The notes under the pieces are model-generated. The model worked only from the letters and a program-made list of their open reading frames with translations, ran no database searches and had not been told where the DNA came from. The position numbers and the translations under genes were made by a program. Positions 48,819 to 60,200 of a stretch of 64,000 bases of DNA are shown piece after piece; positions within the stretch are counted from its first letter, which is position 1, and each line of letters starts with the position of its first letter. Location: positions 558,001 to 622,000 of the forward strand of contig BTPP01000006.1 of the NCBI GenBank assembly GCA_037102815.1, read 5' to 3'. The DNA is from Neurospora intermedia (taxonomy: Eukaryota; Ascomycota; Sordariomycetes; Sordariales; Sordariaceae).

Positions 48819-49093
48819 TGTTATAGCTGAGCTAGATTGGTTGCTAAGACTGCCAAGACTACTCCCGTAGCCCGTGCTCTTATTTGCGCCCTCTAGTTGG
48901 ATATATCCGTATTACATTCGACCTTGGTATCTAATTGGCTGCATCCCTTCCCGGGACCTACTTCGTTGTTCTATTTAGTCGTGCCAGCCAGAGCAAGCAC
49001 TTCCTTCTTCTCTTTTACTCCCTATAGTTAATTATTTATTACATTCGTCAGATTAGCAGTGCCAGCCACTTGCCCAGTCTACGTGCCGTAACA
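48819..49093 (+). repeat. Gag-only element 3' LTR
   Basis: 275 bp, TGTTATAGCTGAGC... to ...GTGCCGTAACA, preceded by a G-run (48807-48815) that serves as the purine tract. Confidence 0.95.
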
Positions 49094-50484
49094 ATTACTA
49101 CCGATAGGTATATTAAACCCCGTTCGTACGTAATAATATATTCTATTGCTGGTATTGTGAGTTAGTAAATTACAATTTCGACCGAACCTAGAGAAATAAA
49201 TTTCGAATTTGGGCCCTCCGATTTCGAATTCGGGCCCTATAGGCTAATAATTTACTCAAGTATAGTTAGGATAAGGTTTAAGCCAACCTTCTGAATTTAG
49301 TACTTAGGTACTATATATAGAGGTAAGTGAAGGTAAATTTCGTCGATCTATAGCTAAACTAATAAACTTTAAATATAGTATTTAATGGGTAAAAGATAGT
49401 GATGGTAATATTGTTTAAAACTCGGTAGAATTACCTAATAATTTTTATGGTATAGTAGAGGGACGATTAGTTAGATATATACCTATTTACTATCTTACTA
49501 CTATTAAAGTCGATTATAATATAGTAATTATTACCGCCGGTAAAGCTTAGCGTTTTATACCTAAGAATTATCGAGTTGTACGAAGGTAAAGGAACTTTGA
49601 GTTATATTAGTTGCTGGCTATGGAAAAGTAGGTTAAGGCGCTCGAGGATAGGGGAGTTTATAATTTAGTTCCTAGATTTGGAAAGATGGAAGTTCTGCCT
49701 GGAAAATGGGTATATAATGAAAAGTTTAATATTGATATTAAAGATTGGAAAGTTAGAATTAGATGGGTAGTCTGTAGTAATTTCGAATAAGGTAATTGGG
49801 TGGTATAAGAGATATATATAGTTGTAGTATATTCGGTTAGTATTAGATTATTTCTGGCTATTATGGTTATAAACGATTACGAGTGCTACTAATTCGATTT
49901 TAATATTGCTTTTTCAAATGTACTTATACTTAACGATATTTAATATTATATTGAATAGCCGATAGCGCTTGAGAAGCCTATATACGGTTATAGTAAAAAA
50001 GATGTGGTGTACTAGTTTACTAAGGTACTCTACGGTCTTAAACGTTCCCTACTTTATTGGTTTAATACTTTGGTACTAGTATTTAAAGAAGCTGGATTTC
50101 TATTAGTATCAGTAAATTCGTACCTACTTACTAATAAAGCGCTAGGAGCGCTATTAGTACTATACGTTAACGACCTTCTTATTACTACGCTAATTGTAGC
50201 TATTATTAATTAAGTTAAAGATTAGTTGGTTAATTATTTTAAGTTCAAAGAGTGGGGATAAGTACGTATATTTCTAGGTTATAATATTGTGAGGGACCGC
50301 TAGATTCGTATAACCTTCATGTTTTAATAACGATATATTAAGTTGGTTATCGTTAAGTTTAATAATAGTAAGATTAAATTGTACGGCGTTAAAATACTAT
50401 GGCTATTGGACTATAAGGTCTATGGGGGTGATGATGTGTTACTAGAAGAAGTTAAATTTTACCCTAAAAAGATTGGTTCTTTAA

Positions 50485-51108
50485 GAGTAAACCTCGGTGC
50501 ACCCACCCCATAACCTAGGCGCACCCAAAAACCGGGAAATGTGGGACCGTACAGCTAATGACACCTGACATTGTAAACCGCGTTTTTACTAGCTAAATTT
50601 CGTCTTTTCAATGCACGTAACATTCCCTCTAACTTGGTCATTTCCTCACCCATTTTTTCACACGGCCATTTGCACCCCTTTTGCACATCGCGCACAGCAT
50701 ACAGCACACGACTTAGTACCCACCACTATAACTACCGCCAATCGAAATATTGTCGTCGGGCTCGTTTGACGAGCTCTCTAAATTATTAGAGTTGTTAGAC
50801 GTTAGCATTTAGAGTAGATTTGAATCACCAGCTTTGATTGTCTGTAAATGGCATTGATTGAATAGAGCAATCGATTCCCAGCATTTTACACTCAACGCTA
50901 TAAAAGTATTACGAGGGTTGGGTAACTAGGGGTTACTAAATTACATGGGGGTTCACATGGCTGGGCGACCCAGCTGGCAAATCTGACCAAGGTACCAGAC
51001 ATATAAAACGACTAAAAACACGGCAAAAATACGATAATTACAATGTCGGCTGCCCAGAGGGTTTTTGGGTGCGCGCAGGTTATGGGGTGGGTGCACCGAG
51101 GTTTACTC
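50485..51108. mobile_element. MITE-2 (624 bp) inside Copia-1 reverse transcriptase/RNase H
   Basis: Inverted repeats of about 48 bp, both starting GAGTAAACCTCGGTGCACCC, nearly identical, with a perfect 8-bp duplication TTCTTTAA (50477-50484 and 51109-51116). Removing it restores colinearity with Copia reverse transcriptase. The interior has no protein-like frame. Each repeat has two KGCACCC motifs about 24 bp apart, recalling the GGGGCACCC iterons of the MULE. An 8-bp duplication suits hAT-like or this MULE-like group. CpA and TpG content is near normal, so it is hardly RIP-mutated. Confidence 0.9.
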
Positions 51109-51873
51109 TTCTTTAAATTGGCTATTAATGAATACCCGGTTAGATATTGCCTTTACCGTTAATAAGTTGTTAGAGGGTATTAAGAAGCCTACCGACCGAC
51201 ACTTCGTTGTTATAAAGTATTTATAGTAATATTTATTTGAGTATTCCGATTTGGGTATTGAGTTGGGCGGTATACTTTCGTTGTTAATAGCCCCGTCCTT
51301 CTACGCGTGTGTAGACGCTTCCTTTGCCGATGATATTCCTTTAAGGAAAAGTGTAGTTGGCTATATTGTATTCTTTACTTGCGGCCCCGTCCTTTGGAAG
51401 CCTAAATAATAGAATTTTATTACGATTAGTATAATAGAAGTAGAGTTTATTAATCTGGTTCTAATAGCTAAGGCGCTCGATTGGGTTGGTGGTATGCTAG
51501 ATAATTTGAATGTGAATTTGGGTTTCTATAAGATCAATAGGATTCTTTATATAGATAGTAGTAACGCTAAAGATTGGATTTTTAACCCTAATTTGCTAGT
51601 TAGAAATCGCTATATCGATATACGGTATAAATGGTTAATTTAAGAGGTAGTAGATAGGAAGGTATTTGTAATTGAGTATTTGCCGGCTGATGAAATGCTG
51701 GCTGACGGTCTGATAAAGCCGTTGAAGTTAGATAAGTATGTAAGATTTGTTAAGTTAATCGGTATAGTTCAAAAGAAGGTTCCTTAGGCTTGATTAATAC
51801 TATGAAAGATATTACGATGTAAATAGTATACAGAGGTAGACACTCTTTGGCAGTCTTCCAGTCTATGGGGGTG

Positions 51874-52063
51874 TGTTGGTGGGTCTCTGGTATTTGGGCT
51901 GAGCCATTCACTAGACTGGGTACAGCCTAGTCCCCACTCTGTGCCCTACCCAGACCGTACTACATCTAGCCTTCCAGACTCGGCCAGTCTCCCTCTTCCT
52001 CTTTCTTCTCCATAGCACTCAATCAATCGTATCTAACCGTTTGATCTCGTTGGTGATCTCACA
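51874..52063 (+). repeat. Copia-1 3' LTR
   Basis: 190-bp partner of the 5' LTR, preceded by the purine tract ATGGGGGTG and followed by the GATCT duplication. Confidence 0.95.
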
Positions 52064-54532
52064 GATCTATTATTAAAGCTCTGGCTCGTTGTATAATAAT
52101 AGTACTAACTCTCTTAATCTTGCCTTACATCCATAGAGTATAGGGTATTAACTTTAAAAGCTCAATACCTTCTATACGTACCTACTCGACGATTTTATTA
52201 TATTAAAATTCCTTAATGCTAAAGCTAAACTCTAGGCCGCTATTAAGACCAAATATTCTAATTTTGAGCCCGCTCTAAAGCTCAGCCCACTTCTTAAACT
52301 CTTTAATTTAAATAAAGGCATTACTGTCATTAATAATGAACCTCGCCTAGTAGAAGCTAATAACCTAATCAATAAAGTAGATTATATATTGACATCTTTT
52401 ATCGCCGGGTAAAGTACAAGAGATAATATCGATGTAGATATATATCATTAGTTGAGTTGTAACTCTATTGGCTATTTCATCGATTATATCGTAGGTTTTA
52501 GTTTTAATGTATGCCTTATAGAAGTAGTCTTAAGTATTGTTTAGTTTGCTACCGGCTGCCTCGCAAACTTTTAGGACCTGGTCTTTGCTTACTTATACAA
52601 GGCGACGATATATTATTGAAAAATCAATTGAAGCTATTATAGTATAGCGAACGTTCTGGGGGAAGTTTGGCCAGGCATATACTTAAAGGACTAGAAGGTT
52701 ATTAATCTATTTATATTGTATTGTAACTTTATTGTACGCTAATATCTACTTGGACTTTATATCTTAGACTATACTATTATCAAATAGACCTCTTGTTATT
52801 AATAGATTTACTAGGGTAGATGGATTGTAAATACAATCTTTAATTTTGATTTTAACGGTTATATTATTTAAAGTGGCTATAGCTAATTCAATAGTGCTAA
52901 TTTATTAGGTATATATCGAAGTTCCATTACTAATAGTTTGAAAGGCCGGATAGGGAAGTGGTTGTATATTTGTAAACCATTTTAAGTAGTTGAAGATATT
53001 ACTAGCATAGCTAGAGTTGTAAATAACCAGATCCCGAATGCTATCTGGTTATTAATATTGCCTTAGAGCCTGTTGGTCTTTAGCTAAATTACTATAGGTA
53101 TGTTGAAATTGTAATTATGAATAATCGATTGATTGATTATTTTAAGTATAGTGAATACGTTCGACGGCGTTGGTTAAGGGCTTTAGTAAGAATCTATATT
53201 ACTACCTATACCCGATATGCTTATAAATATTCTACCTCTATACAATAAGGCAAAGTTAGTAGTAGTAGCGGGAATGGTTAGATTGGTTGAAGCGTTATTA
53301 GCAAGAGCACTAGTACCAGCAGCGGCTACCTTCTTAGCTAGCATATCCTTCTTAAACTTCCATATATTAGGGGCCTTCTTAGGGAAGCAAACCCAGTAGA
53401 CATCCGCCTTTTTATTAACGTAGTAGCTATAGGATATATACTTCTGAGTAGTATAAATCTTCTTATTGTAACTAGTACAATCGATTTTCTTATTTTTATC
53501 CTTTTTATCGGTCGAGCTACTATTATTATTATTGTTATTATTATCCTTATTGGCATTGTTGGCATTGTTGGTTGTCTTCTGGATGTTGACGTTAATGCTG
53601 GTACGGGACTCAATGTTACTAATGTTACCTAGCTTCGATAAGAAGGTACCGATATCTAGCTCTTCAGCTTCTAAAGCGGCCGCTTAGTATCTAGCATTAA
53701 TAGGGTAGGTAGCCTTCATACCATTATAAAGGAAGGTAATTTCGAAATCGTTATTAACTTTAAATGTAGCATCCTTAATATATTTATAGAGTAAGGTATA
53801 ATGAGTAAGGAAAGAAGTTATAGTATTAAAGTTAACGTGCTTAATAGCCAAATACTTAGCGAGAACTTCGTTGCAAACTTCGTTGGTAATACGTACGATA
53901 TAAAACTAAATAAAATTATACGTAACCTTAGGATTTCTACTGGGTCTATCCCAGCCGTTAATATACAATATAGTAATGATATTAGGGTATTTGAGGGTCG
54001 AAAGTAGAATCTTATTGGCGTTAGTACATTTAGTCTACCAAATGTTGTATTTATTGGGGTCTACGGTTTTATTGGGGGCCGGGACTATTTTAAAAACGTA
54101 TTCGGCGAGTTGGAAATAGTCAAGCTTAGCTATAAGACTTTAATGCCAATTAGCGATATTCTAGTCGCCAAGGAAGGGAACTAGCAACGAGCTAGTAATC
54201 GTTGTAGGCATAGGAGGGTTTACCGATATATTGACAAAAAGAAAAGGGGTGGATATCGCTAGACTAGCTACTAATCAATTTGATTGAATCGCTTAATTTG
54301 ATGGATGAACCAATAATTGGTTCTAAAGAGGGGTCGCTGAATAATAGGTATTGGCAATGATCTTTATATAGCGAGGCTGGCTTGTAGGCGAGCGGGCGAA
54401 TTATTAATCAAATAGATGAACGTTGCGATGGCTTAGAATGACCCGGTGCTACAGCGCCTTAATGAAGTTGACGATACGCTTGATGCGCTTGTTAAATACA
54501 ATTATAGGGAAGGTTTGAGAGGGCTTATAACC

Positions 54533-54720
54533 TGTGAGATCACTAACGAGATTAAGCGGTTGGATACGATTGATTGAGTGTGTGCTATGGAGAGAGAGGA
54601 AGACTGGTAGAGTCTGGAAGGCTAGATATGGTACGGTCTAGGCAGGGCACAGAGTGGGGACTGGGCTGTGCCCAGTCCAGTGAATGGCTCAGCCCAGTGA
54701 ATGCCAGAGACCCACCAACA
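54533..54720 (-). repeat. Copia-2 5' LTR (188 bp)
   Basis: Reverse-strand copy of the Copia-1 LTR, starting TGTTGGTGGGTCTC on - at 54720 and ending CTCACA at 54533. The primer-site sequence GGTTATAAGCCC follows on - (54532-54521). A plus-strand open frame (54574-54804) is only antisense to the LTR. Confidence 0.9.
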
Positions 54721-54930
54721 GGATATCTATTATTGAATTTATACGCTGGTAGATATAAAGGACAAAAAAAAAAAGAGGCCGAGCTATTTGGTTATAATAT
54801 TTAGCTCAATAGTTATTTAACTCAAAGTTCAGGATTTAACAAAGGTTTGAATTATATGAACACAAATTCTAATTAGTTAATCAATATAATTGCAATTAAT
54901 TGTCTTCATTATTAAATAGTAAATATACAT
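54721..54930. other. Probable single-copy spacer
   Basis: 210 bp of A/T-rich DNA between the Copia-2 LTR and L8, with an A-run near 54765 and ordinary CpA/TpG dinucleotides. Nothing like it is repeated in the window and no gene is visible. It may be the original host DNA that received Copia-2 and L8. Confidence 0.45.
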
Positions 54931-54948
54931 AATAATAATAATAATAAT
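54931..54948 (-). repeat. (AAT)6 tract at the 3' end of L8
   Basis: Six AAT units directly next to the LINE end; on the LINE strand this is an ATT/TAA-type tail. Similar short tracts occur at the 3' ends of L2, L6 and the LINE at 2292-2986. Confidence 0.8.
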
Positions 54949-56934
54949 ATTCTTACTCCCTCTACTATAAACTATAGCGCCTTATTGGCATGGGGTCCTT
55001 CTCCAGTTCTCTGGAGGGGAAAACCGTAAGACGTTAAACGCCTCCGGATGAAAACCCCTAGCTCTATTTCGGCCGTAGTTTACTACGCCGCTCCGATTTT
55101 ACTTATAGTTATAATAATTCTCACCTACCGCTATAGTAAATATAATTTCATTTCTTCTACCGTTGCATCGTCCTAATACTAAAACAATAGGAATAATAGG
55201 AATAGGATTAAACTTGGTACGCTACTTCCTTTACCGCCTCTCTATTTTATTCCCTACTATTCTTTCTTCCGCCTTCTCCCTACTTCCCTATCCTATTTTC
55301 CCGTCTACTATCCTACTTCTCCGCCCCCTTCCTTCGTTTATAAATACTTTTACCCTATTATTTAATTTCCTACCCTGCGGTTTTACCCCTATTTATATTA
55401 GTATAAGGACCCCTTCCCTCGTTTATATAATCCCCTATACGGCGCCCCTCCTAGTCCTTCTCCTCCTCCTTCCCTATTGTAATTTCTATCAAAATAGCTT
55501 CCTTTGGCCGTTATTATCCTAGCCCTATCGATTTAACTTCCAATGTAGAGGGTCCCTCCTCCGTTATATCCCTAGGCCTTACGTTTTCTATAATTGTACT
55601 TTTAAAGCTTATATTCTTCGTTCGTACCCTTTGTAATTTCTTCGATAATTATTCCCCTTAGAACCGGTATAATTTCTTCCCTTCCTTCTTTAATCCTTAT
55701 ATTAATTTAATTAATATTATTCGTAAGATTCCTTATTTTTACTATATTTTAAATTTTACTTCCGTCTTATATTCTAATAATAGGTTTAATTCTTCTAATA
55801 CTTTTAAAAAGGTCGTTACTAATAAGGTTTATTTTATTTTATTTACCGGTAGGTCCTTCGTTCTTTATTCTTTTTTTTAAATTATTTAATTTTTATATTT
55901 TTAATTAGCGGTATTTAGAATACTACTTATAATTATACTTCTAATAAATATATATTAAACGTTCCTACTAATTTTTATAATATTTATAATATTATTTAGG
56001 CGGTAACCGTTACTATAATATTAAGTAGCTTAAATAAATTTAATTATAACTTAAATACCTTCGTTTGTATTATTAATAACTTTACTAATTATATATATAT
56101 TTGTTTAGAGTAAAACGGCCTTCCTACCGACTTTATATATTTTCTTTGTACTTTAGGTTATAGTATCGCTAAATAATAGTAGAAGGGTTATTATAAGTTA
56201 ATTATAAAGGATATTTGTTATAATTGTATCCCTTCCCTACTTAGTAATAGTACTATAAACCCGGTTCGGATTATATCCGGTTTTAGTAGTAGCATTATTA
56301 CCCTTACGCGTATTATATCCAGCGGTAATAGTTATACTACTCCTATTTATATAATTTCTAGTTTTAATAATAGTAGTAGTTTTATTCCTAGTAGTCCTAT
56401 AACCGTCGATACTCCCGATTATACCCTTATAAATAATAATTAAATTTAATAACGCTATAAGGTTATTACGAATTAAGCTTATATAATAAAATTATTCGAA
56501 TAATTTTTTAAGTATAATTAAATATTCGTTAAATAATACTTTTTAATTTTTATTATAGCTATAGTTTAAATAGTTCCTATAATTAATATAAATATTTCCT
56601 CTTTATTCCCGTCCTATTATTCTAATATTATTAATATTCCGTTTTCTTCCTAAAAATACCTTACAATTTCCTTACGTTACTCCTCCTCTAATTCGATTAT
56701 TAAATAATACTCTTTTAACTTCTTTAATTTTAATACTTATAATAGAATTTTCTCGGTTTTAGTTCTATCGTTTAAGTATTTTTAGAATTCTTCTTTTATT
56801 AATAATTAAACTTCTAAATTTAATTAGAAAATAGTATTTATATTGAAGTAATTTAGAATAATATAAGCGAATATTTTTTCTTAAATTTATAGGCGTAAAT
56901 AGGAATTAGGACGTTTAATACTTTCCTCCGGTAG
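54949..56934 (-). mobile_element. L8: LINE 3' part, interrupted by Gypsy-2
   Basis: Minus-strand main-family LINE from the 3' end (ATTCTTACTCCC on + at 54949) to the C-terminal ORF2 block (FLYRRK-type region at about 56925), where Gypsy-2 has inserted. The rest lies beyond the window. A plus open frame at 55163-55522 is antisense to the 3' section. RIP-mutated, with the outer 3' end better preserved. Confidence 0.85.
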
Positions 56935-57214
56935 TGTTATGGGACTGGCGCCCGTCAAGGCATCTGGCTCTGACTGGCTAGACTTGAGTGCCAAGACGGC
57001 AACCCGCATTGAGACTGCCCAGACGACCCGGGCACCGTACTGCGTAGCGCCCGAGCCTTCTGGAGCATTCCCTGGCTGCCTCAGGCTACCAGGCAGCCAG
57101 CGCACGGCCATTTAAGCTCTGGCACTCGAGCGACCCGGAGGGTAGCGTTTTCTCCTTTCTTTCTTCGTAGAACCTTAATATACCATATAAGGCCAGTACC
57201 TGCGTATCGCTCTA
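56935..57214 (+). repeat. Gypsy-2 5' LTR
   Basis: Starts TGTTATGGGACTGGCGCCCG. High GC and normal CpA up to about 57150, then increasingly AT-rich. It is matched in reverse at 42264-42683. The 3' edge (about 57214) is inferred by comparison with the Gypsy-1 LTR and is uncertain. Confidence 0.75.
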
Positions 57215-60200
57215 TTGTCCCCTTATATTAGGTTCTACCTTCTTATTAGTTAATTATTAGAAGGAAGGATTGCTTATAACTAATAGCGTAATGTATATTA
57301 ATATTAAAATAGTCTCTTTTTCTATACCGAACGATAATAATAATACCGATACCGATATGGAAGCTTCTCGTAATTCTCTAGTAACCGGGAGCGTTGGAGC
57401 CTCCTCCGATACTACCGGCTTATTCGGAACCCTATTCCGAGCTCTATAAGCGAGCCCCGAACTGAAGGGGAAGGTTAAATCTATAATCCCTTTTTCTATC
57501 TATTCCCAGCCTACCCTTAAGCCTAAATTTACGTACCCTACTAAGTAGGATTTTTCTAATAATACTAATAAAAATAAAGGGAAGTCTAAAACCGACGGCG
57601 GCGCCGACGAAAAGTCCAATAGTAACTTTAATAGACCGTACCGACGGAAGTTATTCGAGTTCCCTAAATAGAATGGCAAGCTTACTACCTTTCTCTTTTA
57701 TTATAATAAATTAATTAAAATGTATAATACCGACTTTAAGGCCGGCCTACGTACCGATCCTAACGCTACGTAAATCGAAATACTTAATACCCTACCAATT
57801 AATAAGCAATAGAGACTAGAGGGTTACTAAACTGCCCGTACCCTCTCTAGTAATAAAGATCCAACCGAACTACTCGAATAGATCCGGCAAATCTTCGGCA
57901 CCTACTATACCTAAGACTACGCCCTCGATAACCTCGCTAAAATAAAGTAGAAGGATAGTAAACCGTTCTCTAAATTTTTTACTAACTTTAACAATAAACT
58001 CTTGAAGGTTAGTGGTTATAATTGGGATAGTTACGCCAAACTGGGATTCCTTCGTTACGCTATTAATAAGAAGTTCAATAACTACTTTTTTACTATTGAA
58101 TTTTCTAATAATTATTTTATTTGCGTAGAGTAGTTCCAAAATATTATTTATAAATACGAAAAGACTATAGAATTCTAGGCCCTCTATTAGAATTATCTAT
58201 AGAACAGTAATTGAAATAACCGACGGTCTAGAATATACGTTCCTATTACTACCGGTTCGGGTCGCTCTAACTATTAGTACTAAAACCGAGGCTCCTCTTC
58301 CGCCCCGTTATTTAGGATTCGATATAATACCGACGGTAATATTTTTATAGGTACGACTAATATTTACGGCGTTCGAAGTAAAGGTTCTTCCGTTCTATAA
58401 AAGGGACGGGCTAAATAGGTATCCTAAGAAGAAAGGGATAAGCGCCGTACTAAAGGACAGTATATTTACTATAGTACTACCGGCTATATTATTACTAAAT
58501 ACCTATACCTCCCGGCTATAAGCCTGTAAGGTAAGGGAATGTATATTTAGATTACTTAAGTAATTCCGCTATTTAATAACGAATTTCGAGTAACCGAGCT
58601 CTCGGATTCCGAATTAAATTAGGGAAAAGAATAGCTCTAATACAAAATCGGGTGCTAGAGCCCACCCTAAAAGTACTAAGTAAAATAGAAATATTTAAAC
58701 CTTAAATAGAAATAGGCCTAATATTAATACTAATTGTTATTAATTTTACCAATCTATTCTACGCCCTTATTAATAAAGGTTACTAGTACTATACTACTAT
58801 TAGTAAAAATATTATTCGGGATTTCTAAATTTCTATTATTCCGATCCCAGCCCGGTAGATCCGAGGCGCTATAGCAACTATAGAAGGCGCTTCTATCCAA
58901 AGTATTATATATTTCCTTATAAAGCTCTAAAACTATATTTTACTAATTTACATATATATAGTACCGGAGTTCAAGTACCCTATTATTCTCGGGAAGCTAT
59001 AATTAACGGCCAACTAAACTTATTCGGTTCCCTACGAAAAGAGATTCTAGTATAGCGTTATTCAATTTTAGGTAAACTATACTAACGAATCTAAGCCTAA
59101 GACCCTATTTCTCGAAGAATTTTAGGAAGTAGTATATATTTTCGTTACTACCTTTATTAGCTATATCCGTCGTATAAGTAAGACAGAAGGCCGGGCTACT
59201 ATAGAAGTTTCTATATTTACTATCCGGCTAGAGGATATTAAGAAGGCTCTAGCGCCTAAAAGGGTCCGGACTAACGAAGAACTCCAATAAATTATCCCTA
59301 AGGACTTTTAGGATTTTATTCTTCTCTTTAGAAAGTAGGAAGCCGACCGTCTCAACGAATATAAGCCCGGAGTTGATTTGAAAATCGAATTGAAGAAGGG
59401 ACCGGATAGTAGAGACTTCCCGCTTCCCTTCGGCCCGCTATATAATATATTTTAAAAAGAATTCTTAGTACTTAAGAAGATTTTCTAGGACTTAATAGAT
59501 AAAGGTTTTATCCGGGCTAATAATTCGGTTGCTAGAGTGTCCGTCCTCTTTATTCGGAAGCCGGACGGAGGCCTTCACTTCTATTATAATTACCGGGCCC
59601 TTAATACAATTATTCGAACCGACCGGTATCTTCTATTGCTTATTTAGGAAACGTTTCGAATATTTAAAGGGATAAAGTAATTCTCTAAAATAGATATAGT
59701 ATAAGTATTCTACAAAATCCGGATAATAGAAGGAGAGGAGTATAAAACGGTATTTTGGACCCGCTATAGCCTATTTGAGTAGTTAATAGTCCCCTTCGGG
59801 CTATACAGTACTCTAGCTGCCTTCCAACGGTATATTAACTAAATACTACGGGAATTTCTTAATAACTTCTATTCGGTATATATAGACGATGTACTTATTT
59901 TTACGGACGGGTCTTGAGAAGATTATATATAGAAGGTCCGCTTAGTATTTAAGCGCTTTAGAGACGCCGGACTTTATTTAGACCCGGATAAATACGAATT
60001 TATTATTAAAAAAGTTAAATATTTGGGATTTATTATTTATACCAGCGTAGGCATTTAAGCAAACCCTAAGAAAGTTAAGGCTATCTTAGAGTAGGCTACT
60101 TTAATATCCTAGAAGGGAGTCCGGAGTTTTTTAGGATTTATAAATTACTACCGGATATTTATTTTAGAATTTACTATAGTAGTTACACTACTTACGGCGC

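Larger units (their letters stand above)
46856..49093 (+). mobile_element. Gag-only LTR element (2.24 kb), non-autonomous, inside Copia-1
   Basis: 275-bp LTRs (46856-47130 and 48819-49093) and the perfect 5-bp duplication ATTAC (46851-46855 and 49094-49098). The 1.69-kb interior has one gag-like region on + (about 47640-48560): a retrotransposon-gag type domain with FITKFERLLY-like (about 48150) and an MDID motif (about 48398-48410), typical of fungal Ty3/gypsy gag. No protease, reverse transcriptase or integrase is seen, and there is no room for them. It would depend on enzymes of a related gypsy element. The open frames 47760-47957 and 48085-48294 are parts of gag. Broken several times by RIP-type change. 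Confidence 0.88.
43184..52063 (+). mobile_element. Copia-1: Ty1/copia element with both LTRs, inside Copia-2
   Basis: Whole in outline: 190-bp LTRs at 43184-43373 and 51874-52063 and the 5-bp duplication GATCT (43179-43183 and 52064-52068). Order on +: primer site, gag with a Cys-containing region (about 44440-44530), protease, integrase zinc region (about 45300-45410) and core, reverse transcriptase (about 49620-50300, with YVNDLL near 50165) and RNase H with the ADGLIKPL-type block (about 51700-51730), then a G-rich tract (51866-51873). It carries two later insertions, a gag-only LTR element and a MITE. It has many breaks but is less decayed than Copia-2; the open frame 44070-44342 is part of gag. 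Confidence 0.92.
42684..54720 (-). mobile_element. Copia-2: Ty1/copia element, minus strand, split by Copia-1
   Basis: Consists of 52064-54720 (5' LTR, gag, protease and start of integrase, read leftward) and 42684-43183 (more integrase). The two parts are reverse-complement homologous to Copia-1 at about 43374-45800 and 45950-46350, so the two elements are one family in opposite orientation. The part after integrase is missing, cut by the gypsy LTR at 42683. Heavily broken; plus-strand open frames inside it (53217-53399, 53801-54007) are antisense shadows. Confidence 0.85.

Noticed and set aside
55163-55522. Plus-strand open frame with protein-like composition
   Set aside because: Antisense to the LINE 3' section; equivalent frames at 10946-11239 and 12011-12229 follow the same antisense strand.
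56887-57111. Minus-strand open frame over the Gypsy-2 LTR
   Set aside because: It lies across the LTR edge and adjoining LINE; open only because the LTR is GC-rich and little mutated.
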